Shown here one piece after another: positions 1 to 12,439 of a DNA stretch of 64,000 bases. Within the stretch, counting starts at the first letter, position 1. Every line of letters begins with the position of its first letter. The stretch is taken from the NCBI GenBank assembly GCA_004154925.1, contig QJNS01000044.1:248001-312000 (forward strand), written 5' to 3'. The position numbers were made by a program, and so were the translations under genes. Below the pieces are notes generated by a model. It saw nothing but the letters and a program-made list of their open reading frames with translations. It was not told the DNA's origin and ran no database searches. The DNA is from Monosporascus cannonballus (lineage: Eukaryota > Ascomycota > Sordariomycetes > Xylariales).

Positions 1-1389
1 TTTTAGGTAATAAGGTATTTGCTATATCCTTATGCCTGTATTCGTCGTTATTATCGATCGAATATTAAGATCTTAATTTTTTCGTTTTTTGTTTGTTAAT
101 AAGGAATAAAGCGAATTTTATTTAACCAGTTCTGCCGTTAATTAAAATTCCATACTGCCGTATTTATAATAATCCTAAGATTATATCGTAATTTCCGAAT
201 AAAACGATATCGAAATTAACCGTTTAGTATCGTCCTAAAATAAAAATCTTAAAGTAATTACTTTTGCATATAATTTTTCCGTCATCGTAAGCAAATTCCT
301 AACTTTCGGTATTTATCGCTATATAAAATTTTAATTTGTATTTCCATAATAATTTAAACTTATTAACCATATCCGGTATAATATAATTTCCGCTTAAAGT
401 TCCGCAATTTATTATTACAATATATTAATACGTTTCAATTCGTATATCTAAAATAATAAGGTCGTTAACGTTTTTTATTATTGCGTTTAAAGTTTTTTTT
501 AAAAGTTCTCTTTAATTTCTCTGGGTTTCGTTATTTTGCGGCTTTTTTATAAGTAACTTTTTTCTTTTAACTTTTATTCGAATCGGTTAAGCCTTGCTTA
601 TATTTTTTCGTTTAACGCATTAAGTTATTATATTTATTGTTGTTATCGGCGTATTATTCTTTTAAGCCGTATTAATTATTTTTAATTTTTTTGTAATTCC
701 CTTTTTTATCGAATACATTATTTTCTTATATTTACGATTATATCTTATTATATGTCGTTATGGTTATTGTTCCAGAAATCTCCTATAAATTGACGTATTT
801 TTTCCTTAATAGCTTTTTTTTCGAAAGGATCTATAATAAATGCTAATTGAAAATAAAAGTCCGTAATAACTTTCTAATAATACTTTTTTACCATATATTA
901 AATTAACTTTTTTTCCGTTTGGAAATTATATTATTTATAATAATAAAAAAAGGTTTTCTACAAGCACTATTTTTTTTCGGGCCAACTTTTTGTTTCGGCC
1001 AACTGTTGGATATTTCCTACGGTTATGGTTCGAAGCTGTCGATATTATTATTCGTCGTTTTTATTATGCCCGGTTCGATTTAAAAAATCGAATCCCTTAT
1101 AATATATGCGGGTAATTCGTACGTAAATATATTATTTCTATTTTTCGTAATCGGGGTATTTTCGTCGTCGATAATATATGGCGTATATTTTGCTATATCG
1201 ATTAGGTATTCCGGGACAAATTTTTTCTGTCTAATCCCGGTATTCGTATAATTATTTTTGTAATGCTTTTTATTATGTTCGTAATACTTATCGAATTAAT
1301 TTCTTGGTTTTTCGTATTTTTCATCGAATCTTTAATTAAGATAAACTTAATTAAACTTTTTATTTAAGGCCGGATACGTACTTGGTTTA

Positions 1390-2290
1390 AATTATGTTAA
1401 TAACTTTATTATTGTTTCCTTAATTATTCCTAAGTTATCCTTCCGGTATAGGGGTCTAATTATCTTATCGTAATTTCTTAGGTTTTTTATATTTGTAAAT
1501 TTTATGTCCCATTTTACCGTAATTAAAGCATTTAATCTAACTCCAATTTTATCTGTGGATAACGCCGAGTTCCATAAATCCTGGCGCCGTTCCGTAAAAA
1601 GTAAAAGATACGTTTTTTTTCTTTCCTTAATTAAACTTATATCCCAAATACGGGGTATATTATTTTTTTTCCTATCGTTTTTCAAATTGTCGATTATTAA
1701 TCTTAATTATTTTTGTAATATACCGGTCCAGGGCAATTAATCGTTTGATCCGAATAATTTTATGCTTTATATTATTTTTTAATCCTTTTTAAAATTTGTC
1801 GATAAAGGTATCGGTTTCGTCGTTTTCTTATCCTGCTTTAGCCGTAAAACCTTTAAAGGTTACGGCGTACTTAGACGCAAGCTTTTTTTGTCGGAATTAT
1901 AAAAATTATTAAGCCGTTAATTATTTTTTATCCGGATTACCGAAATTGTTACGTATTTTGTTTTTGAAATTGGTATAAATCGAAAAAATCTCGTTAATAA
2001 AATTTTTCTTATTTACTTTTCCTATTTTTAAAAAATTTCTTATAATAAGTTTAAACCAATTAACCGCATTTCCGGTTAAGCATATTCCTATTACTAAGAC
2101 CATATTTATTAAATCGTTAAAATTTAAAAAATAAAAATAAATTCGTACCTAAATTAAAAAAGTTTAAAAGTTACCTTTTTTATCGTAAGGTTCTGGTTTT
2201 TTCAGTTTTATACGAACGAAAAAAGATTAGGTAAGCGTAACTCTAAGTTATTAAACTTTTTTTTCCAGTTTCCGAATTCGAACCTAAAGC
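1390..2290 (-). pseudogene. gag: gag pseudogene of the 1-2780 element
   Basis: This is the position of the Gag (capsid/nucleocapsid) region on the minus strand. An open 97-codon stretch at 1392-1685 survives. In another minus-strand frame, about 1480-1531, a retroviral CCHC zinc knuckle can be read as C-F-N-Y-G-K-M-G-H-K-I-Y-K-Y. Its second and fourth cysteines have become tyrosine, as expected from TGC/TGT to TAC/TAT changes by RIP. The N-terminal part near 2290 is too decayed to place the start codon, so the right boundary is approximate. It cannot be functional. Confidence 0.6.
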
Positions 2291-2385
2291 TACTAAATAA
2301 GGGTTTCCTAAATGCTGGTCAATATTTTGACAGTATTATATATTGTTTAAAGTTTAACGGTACTATTAAACAAAAGCTTATAACG

Positions 2386-2780
2386 TATAACGGCTAAACG
2401 GTTTAACCAATTATTAAATCTTAAATCGATAAGTTTATATTAGCAGAAGTATCGTAAAAATCTAAATAATGAATATAATAACGGGTTATATTTCATAATA
2501 CTAAAAACGTTTTAAATAACGATATTATATTATAAATTAAAATTATTTAAACTATGGAAATTACGAACGTATATATTGTTATTTTAGCTAAAAATGTTTA
2601 AGCGGCTTAAACCCTTAAAACCCTTAAGCTTTTTAAGCCCTCCTGCTGGCTTAAAGGGCTTAAGGCGCTTAGCGCTTTGAGACCTTTAAGCTAGTTACGT
2701 GACGTCTTGGCTAGGGTGGGACCCGTTCCTTTTATGCTCCTGACCGTCCGGGAAGAAGCCAAGACCGTTAGGTCATAACA
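2386..2780 (-). repeat. 5' LTR of the family A element at 1-2780
   Basis: This 395-bp LTR aligns end to end with the LTRs at 55552 and 61928. Read on the minus strand it starts TGTTATGACC and ends TATA, where the ancestral end was probably CA. Its U3 part (about 2590-2700) carries many TTAAG/CTTAA motifs arranged as short palindromes. This U3 type is shared with the LTRs at 55552, 61928 and, in decayed form, 31879, but not with those at 5511, 16688, 17085 or 23608. Confidence 0.9.
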
Positions 2781-2889
2781 GCTTGTTATGGTAAAATCAG
2801 CTAAAACGCCTCCAATTTTTTCTAACGAAAACAAAATAATTACTTACGGTTTTTTCTTTGGGACAAAAATCCTTGGAAAAGTGAAATAA
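2781..2889. other. Short unassigned spacer
   Basis: This spacer lies between the 5' LTR ending at 2780 and the solo LTR beginning at 2890. I see no coding potential and no repeat match within the window. Confidence 0.4.
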
Positions 2890-3291
2890 TGTTACAGAAA
2901 CAGGGGTTCTTATTTTAAGAAGGCCAACCTTTAAGACCTAGCATAAAACGGTTATAGCTTAATTCCGGAAAGGAGTTCTTAGCCCAGATAAGGTAATTTA
3001 AACAATTTAACAAATTAATCAAATTACATAAATCACATAGATCTACGATATATAATAAATCGGTTTTTTTATAAATAGCTACTTACTTAGTTTTTCGCTT
3101 CTTAATTATTAATCTAAGCTTTTAATCTAGAGGTAATTACACCGTTTTTTTAATTAAGGGAAAAGTTTTTAAATCTTTTTAACGTATAAACCCCCAGTAA
3201 ATTATTTTTCGCCCTATTGTTATCTGCAAATTAAGACCCCATTTCGGATACTGCTCATACCTCCAGGTGGATGTATAACAGGTTCGTTACA
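2890..3291 (-). repeat. Solo LTR-like repeat, family X, copy 1
   Basis: This roughly 400-bp repeat is the reverse complement of 45167-45582. Read on the minus strand it begins TGTAACGAACC and ends TGTAACA, so it has LTR-like TG...CA ends. The best-conserved block is at about 3225-3280. The flanking pentamers aataa (2885-2889) and attaa (3292-3296) match at four of five positions, compatible with a decayed target duplication. No internal region is attached, so it is either a solo LTR or a non-coding element with LTR-like ends. Confidence 0.6.
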
Positions 3292-3596
3292 ATTAAAGGT
3301 TAGATATATCAACTTCATCCTATAAAACATGTGCGGGAGCGATTTTGGCTGTTCATAGTTTTTATATAATTAGAAAATACTCCCTTTTATGAAATATCTA
3401 CTTTCCAGCTAGCAGAATTATCTAGGGTAAATTCGAGATTTATTCCAGCTATTATTAAGTCGTGATAGCTATAGGTATAACTCTTAGCTGAAGAAAACAT
3501 TAGTTTAGGTTTAGTATTTTCTGGCCGTTTAACTTTGTGCGTAACATTGCATTACAAGCTTTAGCAATGAAATAGTGCGGCGCTTTTTAAGTCTAT
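3292..3596. other. Unassigned AT-rich spacer
   Basis: About 300 bases lie between the solo LTR and the outer nested element. I see no gene and no match to other repeats in the window. It could be older, pre-nest sequence. Confidence 0.4.
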
Positions 3597-3869
3597 TATA
3601 ACAGCTAAGGGTTTAACCAATTATTCAACCTTAATCGTACTAGTTGATATTAGTAGAAATATCGTGGGAATTTGAATAATAAGATAATTTAATTATATTT
3701 CGTAATACTAAAAGTATTTTAAGTAACGAAATTATGTTACATGTTAATAAATACGTTTAATTTAGTTTAAATTTATTTGGATTTAACCGCAAAGAAAATC
3801 CAAAATTACGTAACTTACTTCTATAAATCAGACCCTTTTCTGTAAGCGGCTGTGGTTCGAATAGTAATA
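3597..3869 (-). repeat. 3' LTR of the outer family A element
   Basis: This LTR shares the family A core with other copies and a distinctive right half (about 3780-3869) with 36985-37069. The sequence right after it (from 3870) resembles the polypurine-tract flank seen on the minus strand at 5892 and 26244. That makes this the 3' LTR of a minus-strand element. It is 273 bp, shorter than its partner, so indels have accumulated. Confidence 0.75.
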
Positions 3870-5510
3870 CGAAAATTCTTTTTTTAAAATCTTTATTTTT
3901 AGAAATTTTTATTTTTAATATGTTTTACCTTTATTATGTCAAATCGTATTATTAATTATAAATCTTGTAATTATCCTCACTAAAAAAGTCTTAAAATCTT
4001 TGATTATTTATATTATCAAATTTGATTTTGAAATAATGCTATATACGCCGGAATTTGAAAATAGTATAAAATATTAAATAATTAAAAGAAATTCGTTCAT
4101 ATAACGAATATATTAACAATAGTTACCGTTATAATAATTTTAAAGTTTTGATTAATTCATTACGTTGTGTTAAGAAAAAAGAATTGTTTAAATTATAAGA
4201 AAGATGTTATTAAAATATTTTAACGATTTTAATAAGAAAAACGGAAGACTTAGCACGTAAATAACGTAATATTAAAGAAATTTAAAATCTTTTCTTCGTT
4301 TACGGCGTTACAAGAATCCCTTTTACGAAAGAAAGATTAAAATTATTAACAGTAAATTTTAATAGATAAATAAATTAAACGAATAAAAACGCATAAAAAT
4401 AGAGATCATTGTAACCGTATCAATCATCAACTTTTTATGTAATAGGTTCTCGAAAGCGGTAATTAAAAATATTATTATCGATTTCGGCGCTATTAGTAAA
4501 AACTCTTCAATAAATGTTAAGCGTTAATAAGGTTTTTGATACGTTTCTAGATATTTTTAAAATTAAATAATCTTTTCACTTAATTATATATTATGTAAAC
4601 CTGTTTTCTTTTTATATATTAAATACTCCTTTTTTTTCGGATTTACTTTCGTTTTTTAATTTCATACTATTTTGTTCTGTATAGACTTTAATAATATAAA
4701 GTATTAATTCAAACACGGAAATATAATTAACAGAGTACAATTTGATTTTCGACAGAAATTGCAATTATTAATTTTATATAAATCGATATATTCAACATGA
4801 AACTATTTACGTCGTTCTGTATTTAAATAACTTTATAATAAATAAACCATTTATTTTTATATTTCTTACACCTCTTAATTACTCAATTTATTCAGTTAAT
4901 TATATACAACCTTTAATTTTAATTTTGATTTTTAATTTAATATTTAAGTTAGTCTAACGTAAATATGAGATATAAAACAAAAACGTTCATGTACTAAAAT
5001 CGTTTTAATAATTTTATAATAATTGATATTATACGCTAATTACCTAAAGAATAAACTGTTGTTTTAATTACTTTACTTAGCCGTTTGTTTAATAGTTGAA
5101 TACGTTAATTAATTCAAAACGTAAATTAATTCATTTTATAAAAGTTTATTAGACTACGAAAATTAATAGATTATTTTATGAGAAATAACTCTATATAATA
5201 ATTTAGATACGGTAAAAGCTTTTTAAAAAAATATATATAGTATTTATTTAATATGTATATGCTTTTAATAAAGTTTAAGAGAAATAAATTTCGTAAATTT
5301 ATTACCAATTACAAAAATAATATCGTAATTTATTTTTATAATAAAGCTTATAAATGCTAAATTTAAATTATAAAATTTATAATAATTAAATTGGATCGTT
5401 TTTTTAAAGTTAGTAATAATTAAAAATTTCTATAAAGCTTATATGGTTATAATTTTGCGTTGTTATAAAATCTAACTTCTTATTATATTTGTTAAATTGT
5501 TATCTTTATT
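3870..5510 (-). pseudogene. pol: Outer element internal region, 3' part (pol C-terminal region)
   Basis: This is the 3' end of the outer element on the minus strand, covering the downstream part of pol (integrase and beyond) and the 3' untranslated region. It aligns with 5892 onward and 26244 onward; for example 4495-4660 matches 6530-6700 and 26855-27010. Stop codons occur in every frame at very short intervals and no domain can be read with confidence. It ends with ttatt, the target duplication of the element inserted at 5511. The outer element resumes at 17074. Confidence 0.7.
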
Positions 5511-5891
5511 TGTGACGAGCTAGGGGTTTAACTAATTATTAAACCTTAGTCGTACGGGTTTATGTTGGCAGGAGTATCGTAGGAATCTGAGCAATAATTA
5601 TATTAACGTATGACGTCTCGTAATACTAAGGGTGCCTTAGGTAACGAATTATTATTGTACGCTAGTATTATTTAGATGATGGAAATAATGAACGTATATA
5701 TTTTGATTCCTTTATTACTACTTATCTCTATTTAGCAAAACTTTGTTCAGCGATTGGTTAATGCTGTTTAATCGTACTTAGTCGCATTTAATTAAAACCC
5801 GTTAAGTATTAATTACGTAATCTTAAATTAGCGTAATTTCGTGATTTTAACTGGACAGTTTTCGTAGGTCCAGCTGGCTTGGGTCGAAATA
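5511..5891 (-). repeat. 3' LTR of the 5511-17068 element
   Basis: This 381-bp LTR is equal in length to its partner at 16688. To its right, the flank from 5892 is the reverse complement of the polypurine tract next to the plus-strand LTR at 23608 (same run of G/A-rich sequence), which identifies this as the 3' LTR. The U3 type is that of the 16688 and 17085 LTRs. The plus-strand open stretch at 5879-6082 is antisense to the element and is not a gene. Confidence 0.92.
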
Positions 5892-8800
5892 CGATTTCTT
5901 TTTTCCCAAATTTTGCTTCCAAGATTTTTCTTTTTTTAGTAAACTTTTTCCCTTTAAGATATCGGCCCGTATTATTAAAAATCGTTATCAGGTTTTTTGG
6001 TTTATTACGCGACGTTAAAATCTGCCTTTTATTGTTAACTATTTTCGTTTTGAAATTATGCCGTATTTTTTATTTTTTTTAAAAGCTGGAAATGCGAAAT
6101 AATACAAAGCGTTTCCAAATACAAAACGTACGTTAAACGTAGCTCTCTTTATAATAATAATAACGTTCTTTTATTTTTTTTTTAGAAAAGATTCGTATCG
6201 AAAATTAAAGTTTAAAACGTGAAAAGATATTTACGAAAAACCGTTTTCAAAAATTGCAAAAACGCTATCAGCAAGAAATAAACGAGATTATTATGCGGTT
6301 AATTCGTTTTCGAAAACAAAAAGCGTTTTGTCGTTCGAAAAAAATTAAAATAATATAATAAGAATTGCAATGGCTGGAAAAGTGAAAAAAGCAGCAACGT
6401 TAGAAGCAGGCTAACGCCGAGGCTTTTTTAGCCGCCTTAACTTCTTTTTTTAAGTTACCTAGCGTTACCTGGCCGTTAAAAAACGTTAATTAAGATATAA
6501 TTCTTTCTGGTACTTCCGTTACTATTAACAAAAGTTTTTCAATAAACATTAAGCATTAATAAAGTTTTTGGCAGGTTTGTACGTATTTTCGGAATCCAAA
6601 TACTTTTTTCATTTAATCAGGTATTAAGTAAATTCGTTTTGTTTTCGTATATTAAAAATTCTTTTTATTTGGTATACTTATTCATCTTTTATTTCCATAT
6701 TATATTATGCTATATTTACCTTAATTATATCTGCTGTTAATTTAAATAAAAAACGTAAAAAATTAAATAAAATTTCATTTTTGGTAAACGTTTTAATTAA
6801 TAATTATTTTCTAAGAGTTTTTTAAAGATTTTATATAAATTAATATATTTGAAATCGAATATTGAATTAAGTTGTTTTATTGAAATATTTTTAATTGTAA
6901 GGAAAATTATTTTTTCCTTTTAAATAATTAATTGTTTTAATTTAGTGTAACTATAATATTTACTTGTTTGACTTTGTACGAATTTTAATTCTGTTTTTAT
7001 TTCTCAATATAACTATCGTGGTTATTTTGATATAAGTATTATTTTGATATTAATTAAATTATAATCGCATATTTTTTAATCAATTTCTAAAATAAAACAA
7101 ATATTTGCATCTTTTAATATTATTTTAATATTTCTATAATTATTAATGTTATAAATTAATTATGCGCTTCATAACCTTTTAATTTAATTATTTTATTCGT
7201 AATTAATATAATATCGTAAATAAAGGTTTCAGGTTTAATTTATCCGTTTTATTTATTTATTTATTTACGGTTTAAATATATTAAATAATTTATAATTTAA
7301 GCCGATTTATATTATCAGGCCTTGTTAAAATTTAAATCCGAATATCGATACTTTATTTAAAATAGTTTTTATATGTAATCCGTATATATTAAAAATATCT
7401 CTAAAAGAATATATATATTGTTTATTCGGCATTTATATTTTCGTAATATAATAAAAAATAGGAAACTTTCGTAAATCGGTCGACGATTACGAAAATATTA
7501 TCGTAATATATTTTTATAATTAAATTTTTTAACATAAAATGTTTAATAATAAAGTCGACTGTAATTAAATATTATAATTGTTTTGCGATTAATAATCGCT
7601 ATAATTTTCCGTATAATTTATGTCGTCAAGCCTTTACTTTGGGGCAAAAATCGCATTATCGTATAATCTTTTGTACCGTGAATTTTATTTTAAGAAAAAA
7701 ATATATGCGTTAAAACCGTTTTAAAGTTTTATGGATTTCTGGATATCCGTATAATTAAGATTCGTATTCTTTTGAACTAAATCTTTTTAATATTTTTTTA
7801 AAATTTATATCTTATCCGTTTTTTAATTTTCTAAAAGATTATCGTTATATTGTTAAATATTTTGGCATATATTGAAAAATACTCCCTAAATTATTATCAT
7901 TTATCCTAAGCGTAAATATCGTTTTATAATAATAACGAAAATTACTGTGGTTAATTTTAACTAATCTTTTTTTAAAATCTAATTATTTGTTTAAGATATT
8001 TATTTTCTTATTTTTCAAGCTTTTCTTATAAGTAATAACGAAATCGAAATTCATTAATTTCTTTACAGAATAAAAGTATTATTTTGTAAACTTTTTAATC
8101 GTAATAAATCGGGTAAAACTTTAATAATTTATATAAACTTTAATTTGGTATAAAATTCCTTTTAAAAAATATTTAACCTTTTGAAATACCATAATAATGG
8201 CCATAAACCTTTTATGTGGAATACCGCAATTAAATTCAGTTTTTTTAACTTATACGAAAAGAATACAATAAGGTATAATTTACCTTAATTATTTTATTAT
8301 TTAATTATTATATTTAACATATAATTTAATATATCGGTTTTTAACTTAACGGAACCGGTTAAATTATATATAATTAATATTAACTCGCTGGTAATCGTAT
8401 TCTTAAAATTCTAAAATACTTTTTCCGTATTTAACGTGCGTTTAAATTCTTTTTCATTTTTCGTAAAACTTATTAAAGATATAATTATTTTATTAAAGTT
8501 TCGAATAAGTTTTTAATAATAATTAACAAAGCCAAAAAATATATACCTATTTTTAATTGTTATTAACATTTATTATTTTATATTTATAATAATGTTCCTA
8601 AAATTTATGTTAATATATTTCGGGGTAATAATATATTTTAAATATTGTATTCTTTATTTATGGAATTAACCTCTTTCGATATTAATAAATAACCTTACGT
8701 TTTGTAAAACTTAAAGAACTATATAAACATATTTTAAATATGTTTTTTTCGTTTTTGAGAAAGTAAGAACATCGTCGAGATAGCATAGGATAAAAATATC

Positions 8801-9345
8801 AAGGTATTTTCACAATACATAATTTACTATTCGTTCAAAAGTTATTAATATGTTTATAAATTCCATTAACGGAACTAAAACCTTAAATAATCCATATTTC
8901 GTTTTAAAATTTATTTTCTACTCGTATTCTTTCTTAATCCTAATAAAATTATATTTATCTTCAAAATCGAATATTATAAACCAATTACTTCCATAAAATC
9001 GATTTTCTGTTTCGGTAGTCAGGGGTAATAATATTCGATTCTTAATAATGATATCGTTTAATTATTAATAGTTAATTACAAACCGTAGTTTTTTATTTTT
9101 TGGGTACGAAAAATATATGGTATTTTACTAATAATTTCGAAAGTCGAATCTATCTTTTTTATAACCAATTTTACAGGTATTTCTTAAAAGTATGTAATTC
9201 GTTTCCGTTAAAGTTGTAAATAAGGTAAAACTTTGTCGAAATTCTTTTTTTAATAATTATTTTATAATTGTATTTACTCTATTTTAATAATTTCATATTA
9301 AGCTTTTTTTTAAAAAATTACTTGTATCTATAGTATTATAATAAC
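5892..9345 (-). pseudogene. pol: pol pseudogene (reverse transcriptase, RNase H, integrase, chromodomain side) of the 5511-17068 element
   Basis: This is the downstream part of the family A polyprotein on the minus strand. The reverse transcriptase catalytic box is intact as C-Y-L-D-D-V-L-T-F-S, with Y-L-D-D encoded at 8771-8782. Integrase lies further left: 7683-7735 corresponds to the start of integrase and is the uninterrupted version of the stretch where three elements inserted in the outer copy. Many stop codons interrupt every frame. The region ends at the family B insertion; upstream gag-pol continues at 14017. It cannot make a functional protein. Confidence 0.75.
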
Positions 9346-9534
9346 TGTTATAGATTAGAGCCTATAGGGCAGCTCGGGCTTACGGAGCGAGCTCCTTAGC
9401 CCGAGCTTACCCATATGTATATAGGGAGCAGCCACCTCGCTGGTGGCTAGCTGTTTCTCCCCTTCCTTCCTTACCTTGAATATAAACCTTTATGGGCCAT
9501 ACCTCCGTTTAACCTACGTATTATGCCCGTTATT
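9346..9534 (+). repeat. 5' LTR of the family B chromovirus
   Basis: This 189-bp LTR begins TGTTATAG. It keeps more G+C than its surroundings and contains two perfect hairpins: AGCTCGGGCT (9371-9380) with AGCCCGAGCT (9398-9407), and AGCCACC (9430-9436) with GGTGGCT (9442-9448). The last four bases, tatt, replace the caca seen in the 3' LTR. Confidence 0.92.
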
Positions 9535-10979
9535 TATATTTAAGGTCATAACTTATTATAGCTTCTAAGAAATTAGGTAAAAGCGAAACGCTTCCTAAGG
9601 ATATCCTGGTTACAGATAATAAGCCAAAGAAAGTTTTACAGCAAAATAATTGCAAAATAACATAACCGACAAAACCATAGCCGAGCCGACGGTACTAATC
9701 TCGTCCGGAACTATTAAGGAAAACTTACAATACCAATTGTTCGTAAATATACTTTAAAAACTTAATATATAGCAGGAAAAATTTGCTAAACTAGTTTTTA
9801 ACCGCAACAAAACGATAAATAATTACTTAACTGGATAACAAAAATAAAAAATTATCCTTTTACAAAAACGGAAAAAGAAAAAACCTTTATAAGATAAGAT
9901 CCGCTTCGCCAAAAACTTCCGGTAAGCCCGCCACTTAATAGCGCGTTTATAAAAGCGAATCGTAAGCCTATAAAATGGCTTTTATAAAACGGGAAATAAA
10001 AAACGTTTTATTCATTTTTCGCCATGCTTTATACAAAAATAAAGGAAAACCGGTTTATTTCCAGTTTCTTTATAATAATTTGCTTAAGCATTATAATATT
10101 TATACTTACCGAAAAACATTTACGACTTAATTATTAGTTCAAAATAAGAAAATTACAAAAGGATTTCGACATTAATAATTCTTTTCATATTAAAAAATAA
10201 TTCGAAAATAAATAAATAATATAATCCGCTAGGAAATAATTATAACGCATAAAGTAAAATAATAATTAACAGTTTTAGGATTATTTATTAGATTTTAAAC
10301 TTAAATTGGCCAAATATAAAGGTTTAACGTAATTCTTGTAATTAAAGTAATTTCTTTAAATACCGATATTAATACGTAATTCCGTAACGCGTTAATTATA
10401 AAAAATATACCTTATAACGATTATAATTATTAGGTACGTAAAATAAAAAAATAATTAATCGTTTAAAGGTTTTACCTAATTACTGAATAAGTAAAAAAAT
10501 AACGACCTAATTTTTTGGTAAAAAAAGTAAAACGGTTAATTAATAACAATATGTTAACTAAACTAATAAACCGGCTTAAATAATAAACGTTTAAAAGGAT
10601 AAATTTATAACGGATATTACGTTATTAATTACATTAATTTTTAAACTTATAAATTAATAATGGACTAATCGAAAAAAACGATCAGGAAATAATTTAAAAT
10701 AAGGTTCGGATAACCGGCCTTATGTGAAATAGCTTTCCGATAACGAAATAAAAATTCGGAAACAGAAAAAATAATATTTCCGTTACGTCGTTACGAATTA
10801 TTCGAATTAGGAGTACCTTAAATATAAACCGGTAAAACGGCCTTATCCGATTAAAACAAAGGTTATAATAGCAAATTTACGGAATGCCGTTAACGGAAAT
10901 AACAATTTGAATAACGAAAATTTAAAACAAAATATCTTGTATTAAAAATTACTAACAAAAAAAAGACGGAATAAAAGAA

Positions 10980-11330
10980 TTACAAAGAATTAACAATAAA
11001 TTAAATAATACCTTTTTTATATTGGACGCTTTAATTAATAATACCAAATATATAAGTTTTTTAACCGATAAGAAATATATTTATTATTCCGTATTTAATT
11101 AGCAATTATTTCGCCATTTAAAATTATAATATATATTTATTATATCCCGTCGATTAAGGTTTACAAAAAAATAACGAACTTATAATAACCGCAATCCGGA
11201 AAATTACTTACGTTAACGTAAATTTGGACGGCCGCCTAAAACGAATATGGGGCTACGTAATTCAGGATTTGTTTTACACTTTTATTTTAAAAAAAAACCT
11301 TAAATAAAATATAATAATATTATATATAAG
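10980..11330 (+). pseudogene. Protease region of the family B chromovirus
   Basis: This is an aspartic protease-like region of a gypsy polyprotein. At about 11015-11045 an A-L-I-N-N-T box can be read, equivalent to the A-L-I-D-S/T-G active-site motif with RIP-type D to N change. Further on, in another frame, L-D-G-R-L-K-R-I-W-G-Y-V and F-I-L-K-K (for the I-L-G-K-P-W motif) follow at about 11220-11300. The frame change shows an indel as well as point mutations. The gag part before it (9535-10980) is too decayed to describe domain by domain. Confidence 0.65.
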
Positions 11331-11749
11331 GCGAAATAACAGCTTATTTATTTCGTAAATAACATTATTACGCCTATATTACGCAAAAAATAAAGTTCAA
11401 TAAAAAAACTTAAAAATTGCTTAAAAAAGTAATTATAAAAGTATAAAAAAGGCCGCTTGATAACAACTATAACCTTCGCGGCGATAACGCGGCAAAACTA
11501 CCGTAAAAAAACAAAACATAATTATTTATAATTTTTATAAAAAATATTAATAAGGTCCTAAACGTAAAGCTGTAATTAACCTCCAAAAATATAACGAAAC
11601 ATTTTTTAAAAAAATACGGAAATTTCGAAATCCTTTTACAAATTACGAAACTTCGTTGTTATTACTTTATTATAATAATAATAACGTAACAATAAACTTG
11701 GAAATAAATACCTTAAATTAAAAAATATTTATCCTTAATCGATTCATTA

Positions 11750-12070
11750 AAGTATTTATAATTAATTACGTATTTTTTAAAATATTATCGTTAATTCAGT
11801 ATAATTACGAAATATAGGATAAAAAGCTGTGAATTATGATTAAAACGTGAACGAAATAAAAAGGGGAATTTTAAAAATTAATTAATTTTTTTACGATCCT
11901 AACAAATTACGCAAACCTTTAATACTTTATAAATATCCTCAAATTTATTAAAAAAATAAATTCGATAAACTTATCTATTATTCGCTTTTAATTTCATATT
12001 TAAATACTGCCTTAATAAATTAAAAAATCGATCCGATATTATATTTTGCAAGTTATAAAATATACTTTAT
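11750..12070 (+). pseudogene. RNase H region of the family B chromovirus
   Basis: On the plus strand the motif N-Y-E-I-x-D-K-K-L (for N-Y-E-I-y-D-K-E-L) is read at about 11805-11835. It is followed by I-N-F-F-T-I-L-T-N-Y-A-N-L, matching the T-D-H-x-N-L block of gypsy RNase H with D to N and H to Y or A changes. The segment lies directly after about 450 bp of non-RT sequence that follows protease, which is the evidence that the reverse transcriptase core was deleted. Stops are frequent. Confidence 0.7.
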
Positions 12071-12439
12071 AACGAAAAAAATATTAAAATTGAAAAACGG
12101 ATAATCCGGCCAATTAAGAAAAAATAATTATTTAATAAACCGATAAGGATTTAAAACGTTTTAATAACTATAATTTATTTAAAACGAAATAATAACGAAT
12201 AACCGGTTATACTCCTTAATAAAAAATATTTTTCGAAAAAAAAACTATAAAAAATATAAAATTTAAAGGTTATTAAAAATAAAACCTTAAATATGGTATA
12301 TATTACCGTAACCCAGAAATTACGTAATTTCCCCTTAATTATAAATACGGCAAAGGTTTTTATAACGAAATACGTTTTGAACCTTAAACGTTTTTTATAA
12401 TGCAAAAAATATATTTAGGTTTTTATTTAAGAATTATTC

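Larger units (their letters stand above)
1..2780 (-). mobile_element. Family A Ty3/gypsy chromovirus, 5' part only (cut by window edge)
   Basis: This is the 5' portion of a minus-strand LTR retrotransposon. Its 5' LTR is at the right end (2386-2780) and the internal region runs leftward out of the window. The left edge aligns with about 14155 of the element at 5511-17068, and the order of landmarks (LTR, leader, gag with a zinc knuckle) matches the other family A copies. The sequence is heavily RIP-mutated. No target duplication can be tested because the other end lies outside the window. Confidence 0.88.

Noticed and set aside
5879..6082. Open stretch of 67 codons on the plus strand
   Set aside because: It spans the LTR/polypurine-tract flank of a minus-strand element and is antisense to it.
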